42,552 bases of DNA from Fuerstiella sp. (GTDB lineage: Bacteria > Planctomycetota > Planctomycetia > Planctomycetales > Planctomycetaceae): contig JAQWLN010000032.1 in assembly GCA_029247265.1 (NCBI GenBank), positions 1 to 42,552 on the forward strand. The letters run 5' to 3'. Made by a program: the position numbers and the translations under genes. The notes beneath the pieces are model-generated. The model was not told the origin of the DNA and searched no databases. It worked only from the letters and a program-made list of their open reading frames with translations. Every line of letters begins with the position of its first letter. Position 1 is the first letter of the stretch. Below, one piece after another: positions 26,802 through 35,497 of this stretch.

Positions 26802-26847
26802 CAATGGCTGTTTTCCATTGCGGCATCTAAGATGACAACCTGTCATC
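26802..26847. promoter_or_regulatory. Two inverted repeats in the divergent promoter region, candidate operators
   Basis: The 212-bp region between divergent ATG 26693 and GTG 26906 contains a perfect 7-3-7 dyad, GATGACA-ACC-TGTCATC (26831-26847), and a perfect 6-7-6 dyad, CAATGG-n7-CCATTG (26802-26820). Both lie between the two divergent starts, well placed to control both transcription units. The 17-bp spaced dyad has the size typical of dimeric repressors such as GntR-family proteins. No regulator gene is adjacent. This is a pattern-based call. Confidence 0.55.
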
Positions 26848-26905
26848 GGCGCCATCAACGAGCTCACCTTGATCAACGGAACCCGATCCGTCAAAGGACT
26901 GGAAC

Positions 26906-28021
26906 GTGAATCTTTTTGAAAAGTACAAGCTGCGTCGAGTGATCAATGCCTGTGGTAAGATGACTCATCTTTGCGGCGCCATCGTCTTGCCGGAAATCGC
27001 TGCCGAGGCGAGCGAGTCACTGCGGCACTTTTTCATACTGGATGAACTACAGGCTGCGGCGGCACGTTTAATTGTCGAGGCCACAGGTGCGGAATCCGGT
27101 TGTGTGACGGCGTGCACGTCAGCCGGCATCACGCTGGGCGTCGCAGCCACCATGTCGGGAAGCAACGTTGCCAAGGTTCTACAGCTGCCGGATACGACCG
27201 GAATGCCCAGCCGAGTGCTCATACAGAAGGGGCATTGCGTCAACTACGGGCAACCGGTTACTCAGGCCATTCGGCTTTCCGGCGCCGTTGCACACGAAGT
27301 CGGAACGATTCATCGCTGCCTGCCGGAAGAACTTCGTCTGCAATTAGAGCGCGGTGACGTCACGGCAATCGTGCACGTGGAATCTCATCACACAGCGCGT
27401 TTTGGCTGGGTCCGCCTGCCGCAGGTCGTACAGCTGGCCCACGAGTTTGATGTGCCGGTCATTGTTGACGGTGCCGCTCAGGACCAGCGACTGGAAGAGT
27501 TGATTCAGACGGGTGCAGATCTTGTCATCACCAGCGCTCACAAATACCTGTGTTCAACGACCGGTGGAATCGTGGCAGGACAGCGGTCACTGATTGAAGC
27601 GGTTTATTTGCAGAACAAAGGGATCGGGCGCCCCATGAAGGCAGGTAAGGAGGCCATCATCGGTGCCATGGCCGCGCTTGACTACCGGCAGCGCCAGGAC
27701 ATTTCTGCGTGGACTACCGTTCAGGATGGCAAGGTTGAACGCATTCTGGAAGCACTGGCGGATGTCCCTGGCCTGACGCTGAATGTGGATCCCGACCCGA
27801 ACGGCTGTCCTTTCTCACGAGCCCGACTGACGCCGGATCTGATGACTTGCGGACACACGGCCGCAGACCTGCGCGATGCGCTGGCAGACGGCGATCCGAC
27901 AATCGTGGTTCGCGCCCATCACGCGGAAGAAGGTTACATCAATCTTGATGCCATTGAGATGACTGATGAAGAAGTCGAATACGTATGCGACGCCATACGT
28001 CGGATTCTGACAAATGGCTGA
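26906..28021 (+). CDS. SelA-like PLP-dependent enzyme (paralogue 2)
   Basis: This 371-residue SelA-like enzyme is divergently transcribed from the amidohydrolase and only distantly similar to the 21.5-kb paralogue. It shows the same opening (RRVINACGKMTHLCG), the LDELQAAAARL segment, the ATGAESGCVTACTSAG phosphate-site region, Asp188 in VIVDGAA and the predicted PLP Lys213 in SAHKYLCSTTGG. A conserved His-His (VESHHTARFG, 161-162) differs from paralogue 1. No tRNA-binding domain is present. It starts at GTG 26906 with AGGA about 9 nt upstream. Its 3' end overlaps the transporter gene by 8 bp (28014-28021), so the two were probably translated in a coupled way. It is plausibly an ammonia-lyase or transaminase-like step in the same pathway. 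Confidence 0.86.
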   Translation: MNLFEKYKLRRVINACGKMTHLCGAIVLPEIAAEASESLRHFFILDELQAAAARLIVEATGAESGCVTACTSAGITLGVAATMSGSNVAKVLQLPDTTGMPSRVLIQKGHCVNYGQPVTQAIRLSGAVAHEVGTIHRCLPEELRLQLERGDVTAIVHVESHHTARFGWVRLPQVVQLAHEFDVPVIVDGAAQDQRLEELIQTGADLVITSAHKYLCSTTGGIVAGQRSLIEAVYLQNKGIGRPMKAGKEAIIGAMAALDYRQRQDISAWTTVQDGKVERILEALADVPGLTLNVDPDPNGCPFSRARLTPDLMTCGHTAADLRDALADGDPTIVVRAHHAEEGYINLDAIEMTDEEVEYVCDAIRRILTNG

Positions 28022-29327
28022 CGCAAAACAATCTGACCGCCCTACGCAATACCGTTGGACCGTATTGGCTCTGGGCTGCGGAACATCGTGGATGCTGTAT
28101 CTTCATCGGTACATGTTCGCTCTGATCAAGCCGTCGTTGAAGCAGCAATGGGGACTAGGTACAGACGAACTTGGCTATCTGGATTCAGCGTTCTCACTCT
28201 GCTACCTGATTTTTCAGGTTCCACTCGGAGCCCTGGCGGACGTTGCCGGAGCTCATTTAATCCTGACGCTGTTGATCCTGATTTGGTCCGTGGGGCTGGG
28301 ACTGCACGCATGGGCCCCGTCTGTCAAAGCCCTCGGCCTGGCCAGAGCTGTGCTGGGAGCCGGACAGTCCGCTGTGTTCGCCTGCCTGAGCCGCATTTCA
28401 CGGACATGGATCCCGGCCGATGTTCGAACCAGTGCCTAGGGAATGGCCGATGTCCTTTTTGGTCGACTGGGCGGGTTGACCGCCTACCTTGTGATTGGTT
28501 CGCTGGTACTGGGAGAGCTGGCTGTACCGTGGCGGACAGCAGTGTGGTGGCTGGCGGGGACCGGAGTCGCTTTCGGATTCCTGTTTGCGGTGCTGTTCCG
28601 GAATTCGCCTCGTCAGCATTCGGCGGTTAACGAAGCGGAGTGTCGGCTGATCGAGGCGGAAGAAGGCAGCGAGAGATCTGAGACGCGATCGCGCCTGAGT
28701 TTTCGCGATATGTTTCGCCGCATGTCACCGCGCTCTATCCAGAATCTTGGTTGCCTCAACCTGCAGACGATCCTGAGTGCTCTTGCCGATAATATCTACT
28801 CGGCGTGGATACCGCTGTTCCTGTTTGAGGTCCACGGCCTTGAATTTCGCCAGATGGGATTTTATTAAGCGTTGCCCTTGCTGGGCGGCGCGACTGGTGG
28901 ATTTCTGAATGACTTCCTGATCCGGAAAACGGACAACCTGAAATGGTCGCGTCGAGCCGTCGGGCTGGCCGGCAAAGGGACCGCCGGAATTCTGTTGGCC
29001 GTTTCCATGCTGTGGTACGACGACCCACAGATATTTTGCCTGATGCTGTTTGCTGTAAAGTTCTTTTCTGACTGGAGCCTCACAACGACATGGGGCGCGG
29101 TCACGGATATTGGCGGCCATACAACAGCGACTGTCTTTGCCTTCAACAACACCGTGGCAACTCTTGGCGCCGTCGCCGCTCCGGCACTGTACGGCAACGT
29201 CCCAGAACACTTCGGCTGGGCTCCCGTGTTTTATGTCGGTGCAGCAGCCTATGTCGTATGTGCAATGACATGGCTTGGTTTCGACAGCACGATTCCCGTG
29301 ATTGGTGAGGAACGGCCGTCTGAATAA
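28014..29327 (+). pseudogene. MFS transporter (anion:cation symporter-like) with two in-frame stop codons
   Basis: A 437-codon reading frame encoding an otherwise complete 12-helix MFS permease, close to the hexuronate/galactonate type transporters, is cut by TAG at 28437-28439 (codon 142) and TAA at 28866-28868 (codon 285). Both stops are in the original frame and the residues on each side fit an intact protein: RTSA-stop-GMADVLFGRLGG, and QMGFY-stop-ALPLLGGATGG. The first is one transition from CAG (Gln), the residue expected in the RTSAQG region. No frameshift is present. The start ATG overlaps the upstream SelA-like stop by 8 bp. TAG and TAA serve as normal stops in other genes here. Either a young pseudogene or sequencing error is possible; a three-part translation with reinitiation (ATG 28443 follows the TAG by 3 nt) cannot be excluded. 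Confidence 0.82.
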
Positions 29328-29354
29328 TGCTCAGGACGTTCAGGTGGTCTGCTA

Positions 29355-29845
29355 TCAGACACATCCGACAACATGGAACCCCGTCTGCATCTGAACCAGC
29401 GTTCTCTCCCAGCGATCGTTCGCTTCAAACGCCGCCTGGATTGCTTCTATCTGAGCCTTCAGGTCGTAAAGCGGTCTGGTAAAAAAGGCTGTCGCGCCGT
29501 TCATTCGGGCAATCGCGTACGACGTCAGAGTGGACTGGCGGGATAACACAATTACTGAAGCGACCGAGTCAAGTTTCCTGACGTTTCGGACAACTTCTGC
29601 GGCTCCTGGCTGATAAAAATCCAGTTCCAGAATGATGGGGCAAATCGGTCTCGCAGCCATCGCTGATATTCCACACCATTTGAAAGGTGATCAGGAAACC
29701 GGGATAGATTTCTTCTGCGCAGGCAGGATTCCAACTGCCCGATACATCTAAGTTCCGTCCACTGCCAATCGCTCGCCCGAGTCTCCTTCTGCAGCATTGC
29801 GACGATTTCGCGATCTTTGCCGACGTATCTTAACACGCGCTTCAT
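29355..29845 (-). pseudogene. Response-regulator receiver-like gene with a single-base frameshift
   Basis: Two overlapping minus-strand frames join into one receiver-like protein of ~163 residues. The first, from ATG 29845, gives RVLRYVGKDREIVAMLQ and RCIGQLESCLRRR up to about residue 68. It then loses register at a short G run (29637-29640 on the plus strand), where one extra base would restore ILELDFYQPGAAEVV, SVIVLSRQS and AFFTRPLYDLKAQIE. These segments match beta-3 with the phosphorylated Asp, beta-4 with Ser/Thr, and beta-5 where the conserved Lys is Arg (TRP instead of KP). So even the restored version would be a degenerate receiver. It is convergent with the broken transporter and divergent from the FixJ-type gene. 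Decay or an indel error in sequencing both fit. Confidence 0.6.
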
Positions 29846-30338
29846 GAAATTCTGATCGGTTATGAGGATAGACAGTCATCGCCTGGCATATCTCTGCAAT
29901 AGGGTGAGCAGATTGTACGCGTATGATCGGATACGTATGTATAGGTCCTTGAATCGAAAGTAGGGTGATTCCCGCGTTTGCGCACTTTGCGCAAAACAAT
30001 GTTGGAGTCGTGCAGCGTCGTGATCCCGTAATGGACGGTGACGTTCTCCTTGCATTGTAAATTCATTGCTCAAGAGACACGGCGGTTTGATGGCTGGCTG
30101 CTGCTCCTGCTGCATGAACGATTCATGATTGGGGGGGGGGGTCGCAGAAAATAAGTGTGAACACAGTGACGGTTTCCCACACAGGGTGGTCCCTGCGAAA
30201 GTGCGGAAAACTGAACGTTAAATGCGTGAGGTAACGAAGAAAAACAGGTCATAACGATTGAAACGGATGCCTCTGAGTTACCCTTGGAAGTGCATCGCGG
30301 TTTTTCATGCCAGCCCGTCGTGATAACTGAGGCCAACG
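29846..30338. other. 493-bp divergent region with an 11-G homopolymer
   Basis: This is a noncoding region between the frameshifted receiver gene and the FixJ-type regulator gene. It contains an 11-bp G run at 30131-30141, 198 bp upstream of the regulator ATG, and a small dyad CGTAT-n6-ATACG at 29920-29935. I see no tRNA-like structure and no convincing -35/-10 boxes. An A-rich stretch, AAGAAAAACAGG, at about 30236 is the closest thing to an upstream element. Confidence 0.5.
30131..30141 (+). repeat. 11-bp poly-G tract
   Basis: Eleven consecutive G residues, flanked by ATT and TCGC, lie in the intergenic region upstream of the FixJ-type regulator. This is the longest mononucleotide run noticed in the window. 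Such tracts can mutate by slippage and change promoter spacing, but they can also be assembly artefacts. Confidence 0.85.
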
Positions 30339-30965
30339 ATGGAGGATCAGCCAACACTCTTTCTTGTGGACCACGACCCCGCTGTCCTGCATTCTCTTTC
30401 AGAGATTGCAGACACCATGGGACTTCGGTCAGAAACGTATTGCTGTGTAGCAGATTTTCTGGCCGGATTCGGCGAAGGCCGGCGTGGCTGCCTTGTTGTT
30501 GACATCGGTATGCCTGGCACGAGCGGCCTGGACCTGCACGCACAGCTGATCGCCGCTGGACACGTTACTCGCACGATTGTCATCACGAACCATGGCACCA
30601 TCGCCATGTGTGTCAAGGCGATGCAGGCTGGCGCCGTATCCTTCCTTGAAAAGCCGCTGGCAACCGAGGACCTTGTAGTGGCAATTCGTCAGGCACTGGC
30701 CGAAGATGCCGACCGCCATCGCGTGGACAAAGTTCGCGACGCTTTTGAGAGGAAGGCAGATCAACTGACCTGCGAAGAAAAACGGGGGCTTGGTTTCATA
30801 GCTCGAGGAAAAATATGTTCGGCCATTGCTGATGAGCTGGACGTCAGTCTGCGAACGATTCAGTTTCGCCGGGCCAGTATCTGGAAGAAGCTGGGGATCA
30901 GTTCCAGAGACGCGTTGATGGAGCTGCTGATCGACAGGAATGTGCGACGACCACGACCGGACTGA
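30339..30965 (+). CDS. FixJ-type response regulator with LuxR-family HTH
   Basis: This 208-residue two-domain transcriptional regulator has a receiver (residues 4-120) with the phosphorylation site Asp55 in LVVDIGMPG, Thr83 in VITNHG, and Lys105 in FLEKPL. The LuxR-type HTH (~145-200) carries the CSAIADELDVSLRTIQFRR recognition region and KLGISSRD. It belongs to the FixJ/TodT group, typically paired with a sensor kinase. No kinase is next to it, so its partner is elsewhere, perhaps an orphan kinase. The start is ATG 30339. The target genes are unknown, but the Gfo/Idh/MocA oxidoreductase downstream (241 bp later) and the degraded receiver gene upstream are the nearest candidates. Confidence 0.88.
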   Translation: MEDQPTLFLVDHDPAVLHSLSEIADTMGLRSETYCCVADFLAGFGEGRRGCLVVDIGMPGTSGLDLHAQLIAAGHVTRTIVITNHGTIAMCVKAMQAGAVSFLEKPLATEDLVVAIRQALAEDADRHRVDKVRDAFERKADQLTCEEKRGLGFIARGKICSAIADELDVSLRTIQFRRASIWKKLGISSRDALMELLIDRNVRRPRPD

Positions 30966-31205
30966 TCGATCCGACTGCGACTGGTACATGAGTCTGTGTT
31001 CCTGACCGGTCGGTTTGTGCAGTCGCATTATCTGTGTACGGTCAAGTGGTGGCGTGTTTTGCTTTACAGTTGGTCCCGCGGACTGCATGATGTGCGACTG
31101 GCCGTTCCGCAATTGGTACTCGATGCGACCGATTCGGATGTCTGCGGTTTCGACTTCGTCAACACACCGATTTCAATCAACAATCGCGTTTGAAAGGCTT
31201 CTGTC

Positions 31206-32684
31206 ATGCCATCGCCCGATTCGTCCCGTCGCGACTTTCTTAAATCATCTGCGTGCACCGCCGGAGTCCTGGGTGCAGCCACTCAGTTGGCGACGAGTGC
31301 AGCAGCAGGCTCGGTGAGTGCCAATGCGAAAATCCGAATTGGCTTTGTAGGTCCGGGCGGTCGCGGTTTTGGAGCTCACGTCAAGAGACTGACAAAGTTG
31401 CAACTGGAAGGGCAGCCGATCGAACTTGTGGCTGTATGTGACGTATACAGTGAGCATCGTGATCGTGCGGCAAGCTACATCGAAAAAGAAACCGGCAACG
31501 CTCCGGACAAGTACCAAGACTATGTTGAGATGTACGAAAAGGCGAATCTGGACGCCGTCTGCATCGGTACACCGGACCATTGGCATGCAAGGCAGGCGAT
31601 AGACGCCCTTAACGCCGGCATGCACGTGTACTGCGAAAAGCCCATGACCAAGACGGTGGAAGAAGCCATCGACGTCATGAAGACCTGGCAGAAGTCCGGT
31701 CAGGTCATGCAGGTTGGAGTGCAGTCGACCAGTCTGCCGCTGTGGAATGAAGTCAACGACCTGTTGACAGCGGGAACTCTGGGCAAGGTACTGATGTATC
31801 AGACCGAATTCTTTCGCAATTCGGCACAGGGGCAATGGCGCTATTATAAACTGGATTCGAAGATGAATCCCCGGAACATCAACTGGAAGAAGTGGCTGGG
31901 TGTGGAAGAAGGTCTTGCCGAATACGAAGACTTCGACCGGGCTGTGTACCGTCAGTGGCGTCGGTTCTGGCCCTACGGTTCAGGCATGTTCACCGATCTG
32001 TTCGTACACCGCACGACAAGCATGTTGAAGGCTACGGGACTGCGGTTCCCGGCACGGGTTGTCGGCGCTGGTGGCATCTATCTGGAATACGACGGCCGCG
32101 GAGTGCCGGACGTTGCCACCGTCGTGGCCGACTTTCCGGAAGGTGTGCAGGGACTGGTGACTGCTACAATGGCGTGTCAGGACACACCGATCAAACAATT
32201 GATTCGAGGCCACTTTGGCTCATTCGTGTTCGGCACGGGTGAGAAATTTGACGGATTCGATCACGTACCGGAACGGCCTCAGGTGACCCGCAACAGCAAG
32301 CTGAAGGAAGAACGAATTACAACGGAAGGTGTTGAGGACACTACCTATGCTCATTTCAAAAACTGGATTGAAGCCATGGTGGCTGATGATCCGAGCATGT
32401 GCAACAACGACCCGGCACTGGGTGCGGCTGCGATCACAACGGTGATTCTTGGTGCTCGCAGCTACCGTGAAGGCAAAGTCTTCCACTTTGATAGCGATAC
32501 GCACACCATCGGCGACGGCAATTCGTCGTGGGCGGATCAGTGGGAGGCTCGTTCCAAGGAGCGTGGCAAGCCGAATCACATCGCTGGCTGGAAGGCCGGT
32601 GACCACGGCAGCCTGCTGGAAGAGCCCGACCATATGAAGCTGAGCGGTCCATGGAAGGACGGCAAGGATCCAGCTGCGTCCTGA
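31206..32684 (+). CDS. Tat-exported Gfo/Idh/MocA-family oxidoreductase
   Basis: This 492-residue NAD(P)-dependent sugar oxidoreductase has a twin-arginine signal SSRRDFLKS (6-14), so it is exported folded with its cofactor. The Rossmann region is IGFVGPGGRGFG (45-56), followed by VAVCDVYSEH, the TPDHWHARQA segment and the catalytic-lysine motif YCEKPMTKT (EKP at 144-146). The C-terminal beta-sheet domain includes NWKKWLGVEEGLAEYEDFDR, a signature common in planctomycete members. Such periplasmic oxidoreductases are abundant in planctomycetes and act on sugars, though substrates are mostly undefined. It is monocistronic and convergent with the MMPL transporter gene. Confidence 0.9.
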   Translation: MPSPDSSRRDFLKSSACTAGVLGAATQLATSAAAGSVSANAKIRIGFVGPGGRGFGAHVKRLTKLQLEGQPIELVAVCDVYSEHRDRAASYIEKETGNAPDKYQDYVEMYEKANLDAVCIGTPDHWHARQAIDALNAGMHVYCEKPMTKTVEEAIDVMKTWQKSGQVMQVGVQSTSLPLWNEVNDLLTAGTLGKVLMYQTEFFRNSAQGQWRYYKLDSKMNPRNINWKKWLGVEEGLAEYEDFDRAVYRQWRRFWPYGSGMFTDLFVHRTTSMLKATGLRFPARVVGAGGIYLEYDGRGVPDVATVVADFPEGVQGLVTATMACQDTPIKQLIRGHFGSFVFGTGEKFDGFDHVPERPQVTRNSKLKEERITTEGVEDTTYAHFKNWIEAMVADDPSMCNNDPALGAAAITTVILGARSYREGKVFHFDSDTHTIGDGNSSWADQWEARSKERGKPNHIAGWKAGDHGSLLEEPDHMKLSGPWKDGKDPAAS

Positions 32685-32804
32685 ACCAAAGGGATGAGAG
32701 CGACACACCTTGTTTCTTCAGGGTGTGCCGCGTGAGATCACCGATACCAGCGGTGCCAGGTCAGCGGAGATTTCGTGCCCAGCCTGGGGTGGGACAGGAC
32801 AACA

Positions 32805-35237
32805 TCAGACCGCGGATTCGGCGGTGCCCGCATTATCTCCACTGGATTCTTCTGGTGCGTATCCGGCCAGCCGACTGAATATGCCGAGTTTTCCCTGGGC
32901 CAGCAGAATCAAAAATGATGGCACCATGATGGGGCGGATCAGGAAGGTGTCGAACAGAACGCCCAGGGCCAACGCGAAGCCCAGCTGGTCCATGCCGACA
33001 AGGCTGCCAGCCATCAGCGACGAAAATGTTCCGGCCATAATGATCCCGCAGCTGCTGATAATGCTGCCGGTTCGATCCAGTGCGACCGTGATACCTTCGA
33101 CCGGTCCGTGGACGAGCTTTTCCTCTTCGATTCTTGTCAGCAGAAAGATGTTGTAGTCCTCGCCGACGGCAATCAGAATCGTGAACAGGAACATGGGCAC
33201 TTTCCAGTCCAGGCCTGAGAAGCCGGATGGGTCGAGGGCCCAGAAGAAGATAAACGTGCAGCCCAGGGTGGCCAGATAACTGAACAGCACTGTAAACATC
33301 AGATAGCTGCAGAGTCCCGGTTTCTTCAGTAGTATCCATAGAATGATAAAGACGACCAGCGTCACCAGTCCGTTGACTCGCACCTGATCACGGTCAGTGA
33401 CTTCCTTCAGGTCACTGAGATTGGCCGTTTCTCCGGCAAGGTGGATCGTAGCCCCAGACATGGATTCCGGCAGCAGTTCAGGGATCTCTTCCCGGACGTT
33501 GTGAAACTCCTGGATACTGGATCGAGTAAACGGGTCTCGGGTGGAAATCAGATCCAAACGTGTAATGGTCGGATACTCTTCAGTTGCGAAGTCCTTAACC
33601 GCCCGCATGCGAATCACCTGGGCCGGTATGCGTCCGATGTCGCGGCCGCCTGTGGCATCGGCCAGCGACCGGATGGCCTGGATACCCAGCTCGTCACCGT
33701 GAGCCAGAATATTTTCGGTGAAGTCCACGATATCCTGCGGCGGTCCCGGTTTCTTCTCGAGTTTAGCAAAGTTGCGGAGGGGCAGGTCGACGAGGGCCCG
33801 CACCGGGGCCACTTCGCCGGCCGGAAAGTGTGCCTGCAGGGCAGCAGCGCCCTGCACACAGGGAGCCGTGTCGGGGAGTTCTGAAATCAGCCCGTAACTC
33901 AGATGACCAAAGAAGACGAGTCCCAGAATCGAAAACGGCAGCATACCCAGGATGCTGCTCAGCCACATCATCCACGGCCGCCGCAGGTGGAGCCGGCCGA
34001 TGCGTTTCCAGCCGATCGCCAGGAGTCGCGAAAACTTGTCCGGTCTGGCTACCCAGCCGGCCCCGGTCGCAGGGCGTTGCGCAGGAACACTGGGCCAGAA
34101 GGCCCACCGTCCGGAAAGTCTCAGGATCGCTGGTGTCAGCGTGAGTGCTGCGCACAAAGTCATTAACAGGCCGAAGGCAATCGCGATGCCCGCCTGTTGA
34201 AATTTTCCGAATTCTGCAAACCACATCATGCCGATGCCGCACATCGTTGTGCCGGCGCTGGCCGCCAAAGCCGAACCAACTCTTGTTAAGGCAACACAGA
34301 TCGCATCTTCAATGTTCGCCCCCGCTTCCAGTTCTTCACGGTATCGAGCAATCAGGAACAGACAGTAGTCGACGCCCGCACCGTATACCAGAACGGTGAC
34401 GTACGCTTCAATTCCGTTAAACAGGCGTACCCAGCCAAGGTCAGCGGCGATTGACAGCAGGCTGATTGAAACAGCTCCCGCGACGGCCACCGTCAGCAAC
34501 GGTATAACTGCCAGCAGCGGAGCTCGGTACATGATCAGCAGCAGAAAAACCACCAGAATGACGGTCCACGTTTCCGTGGATTCCGCACTGTTTTTGGCTT
34601 CGCGAATGATATCCCGACCGAACGTTGCCGTGCCGCTGAAGGCTATGTCCAGCCCCTGTGGAATCGACATTTGTGTCGGATCGCTGGTTGCGATATGTCG
34701 CCGCTCTCGCAGAAACCTCTCCACGTCGGCAATGAGTGCTGCGTTGCCCTGATCAAGAAATTCAGACTTGAGTTCCAGCACGACCAGCGACGCTTTCCCG
34801 TCCGGGCTGTCGTACAGTTGGCCGATATGAGGTGTTTCCCGCCAGCTCAGTTTTCGGACAAGAGACTGATCGGCGTCCTTCGAATCTTCTTCGTGTTCGT
34901 CCTCGCCTTCCAGAAAACCGATGGTCTGTCGCAGACCAGGAACCACGACCTGACGGATAAATTCGTAGTCCTCCTCCAGCAGACCTTCACGTCGAGCTTC
35001 CCTGCGCAGAACCAGAACTACGCTGCTGGAAACGCTGTGGTCCGGAAACGTCTCGCGAAACAGCGTTTCCGCAATAACACTTGGTGAATCACGCGGCAGA
35101 AAAGCGAACTCACCATTCTCGACGACACTCTCCCACGTCGGTGCCTGCTGGATCGTTGCAATTAGCAAAACGATCCAGATGCCTATGACAACGGACGGAC
35201 GCCGGGATGTGATGTGGCCCAACTGGCGAAACAACAT
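32805..35237 (-). CDS. MMPL/RND-family transporter
   Basis: This 810-residue inner-membrane transporter has the duplicated RND layout: one N-terminal helix (~15-35), a large periplasmic domain, five more helices, a cytoplasmic linker (~400), and the same again. The proton-relay motifs are seen twice: GAGVDYCLFLIARYREEL in the first half and VGEDYNIFLLTRIEEE in the second, with Asp-Tyr pairs equivalent to those of MmpL3. The family exports lipids, hopanoids or other hydrophobic compounds using the proton gradient. No membrane-fusion or outer-membrane partner is adjacent. It starts at ATG 35237 without a clear ribosome binding site. The closest similarity is probably to MMPL/HpnN-like proteins, but the substrate is not assignable. 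Confidence 0.9.
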   Translation of the reverse strand: MLFRQLGHITSRRPSVVIGIWIVLLIATIQQAPTWESVVENGEFAFLPRDSPSVIAETLFRETFPDHSVSSSVVLVLRREARREGLLEEDYEFIRQVVVPGLRQTIGFLEGEDEHEEDSKDADQSLVRKLSWRETPHIGQLYDSPDGKASLVVLELKSEFLDQGNAALIADVERFLRERRHIATSDPTQMSIPQGLDIAFSGTATFGRDIIREAKNSAESTETWTVILVVFLLLIMYRAPLLAVIPLLTVAVAGAVSISLLSIAADLGWVRLFNGIEAYVTVLVYGAGVDYCLFLIARYREELEAGANIEDAICVALTRVGSALAASAGTTMCGIGMMWFAEFGKFQQAGIAIAFGLLMTLCAALTLTPAILRLSGRWAFWPSVPAQRPATGAGWVARPDKFSRLLAIGWKRIGRLHLRRPWMMWLSSILGMLPFSILGLVFFGHLSYGLISELPDTAPCVQGAAALQAHFPAGEVAPVRALVDLPLRNFAKLEKKPGPPQDIVDFTENILAHGDELGIQAIRSLADATGGRDIGRIPAQVIRMRAVKDFATEEYPTITRLDLISTRDPFTRSSIQEFHNVREEIPELLPESMSGATIHLAGETANLSDLKEVTDRDQVRVNGLVTLVVFIILWILLKKPGLCSYLMFTVLFSYLATLGCTFIFFWALDPSGFSGLDWKVPMFLFTILIAVGEDYNIFLLTRIEEEKLVHGPVEGITVALDRTGSIISSCGIIMAGTFSSLMAGSLVGMDQLGFALALGVLFDTFLIRPIMVPSFLILLAQGKLGIFSRLAGYAPEESSGDNAGTAESAV

Positions 35238-35301
35238 GCGGTGATTCGCAGTCTGGGACTACCGAGCTGCGACAAATAGAGATTCAGGTGACAGGAGCAG
35301 T

Positions 35302-35334
35302 CGTTTGCTGGAGCGATTCCAGACTCGGCAAACG
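35302..35334 (-). terminator. Hairpin between the TRASH-domain gene and the MMPL gene
   Basis: The 7-bp stem CGTTTGC / GCAAACG encloses an inner CTGGA / TCCAG stem. It lies about 164 bp downstream of the TRASH-domain gene stop and 65 bp upstream of the MMPL start, both on the minus strand. No U-tract follows, so it may terminate the upstream transcript or fold in the MMPL leader. Confidence 0.35.
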
Positions 35335-35497
35335 AGGAGGTGAGCAACAGAAAGTACCGACGAACTAGTGGGAATTCAACGAAATGACTGACTATGCTGG
35401 GACTTAGAGCTGTTCCGTTCGAAAACAGCGGTCGTACCGTTATTGAGCGGATTCGCGAAGCTTAATCCACGCCTGCGATCGTCGCTGGCGGGGGGAC

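Noticed and set aside
25632..26909. 425-codon plus-strand open frame.
   Set aside because: It is antisense to the amidohydrolase gene, whose metal-binding residues and strong ribosome binding site are clear; the plus-strand translation has no recognisable domain.
21491..28021. Selenocysteine synthesis locus because of the SelA-like genes.
   Set aside because: No selB, selD or tRNA-Sec is seen, and both proteins lack the N-terminal tRNA-binding domain; neighbours are catabolic.
28014..29327. Stop-codon reassignment to explain the in-frame TAG and TAA.
   Set aside because: TAG and TAA end other intact genes here, for example TAG at 2360 and TAA at 40757, so global recoding is excluded.
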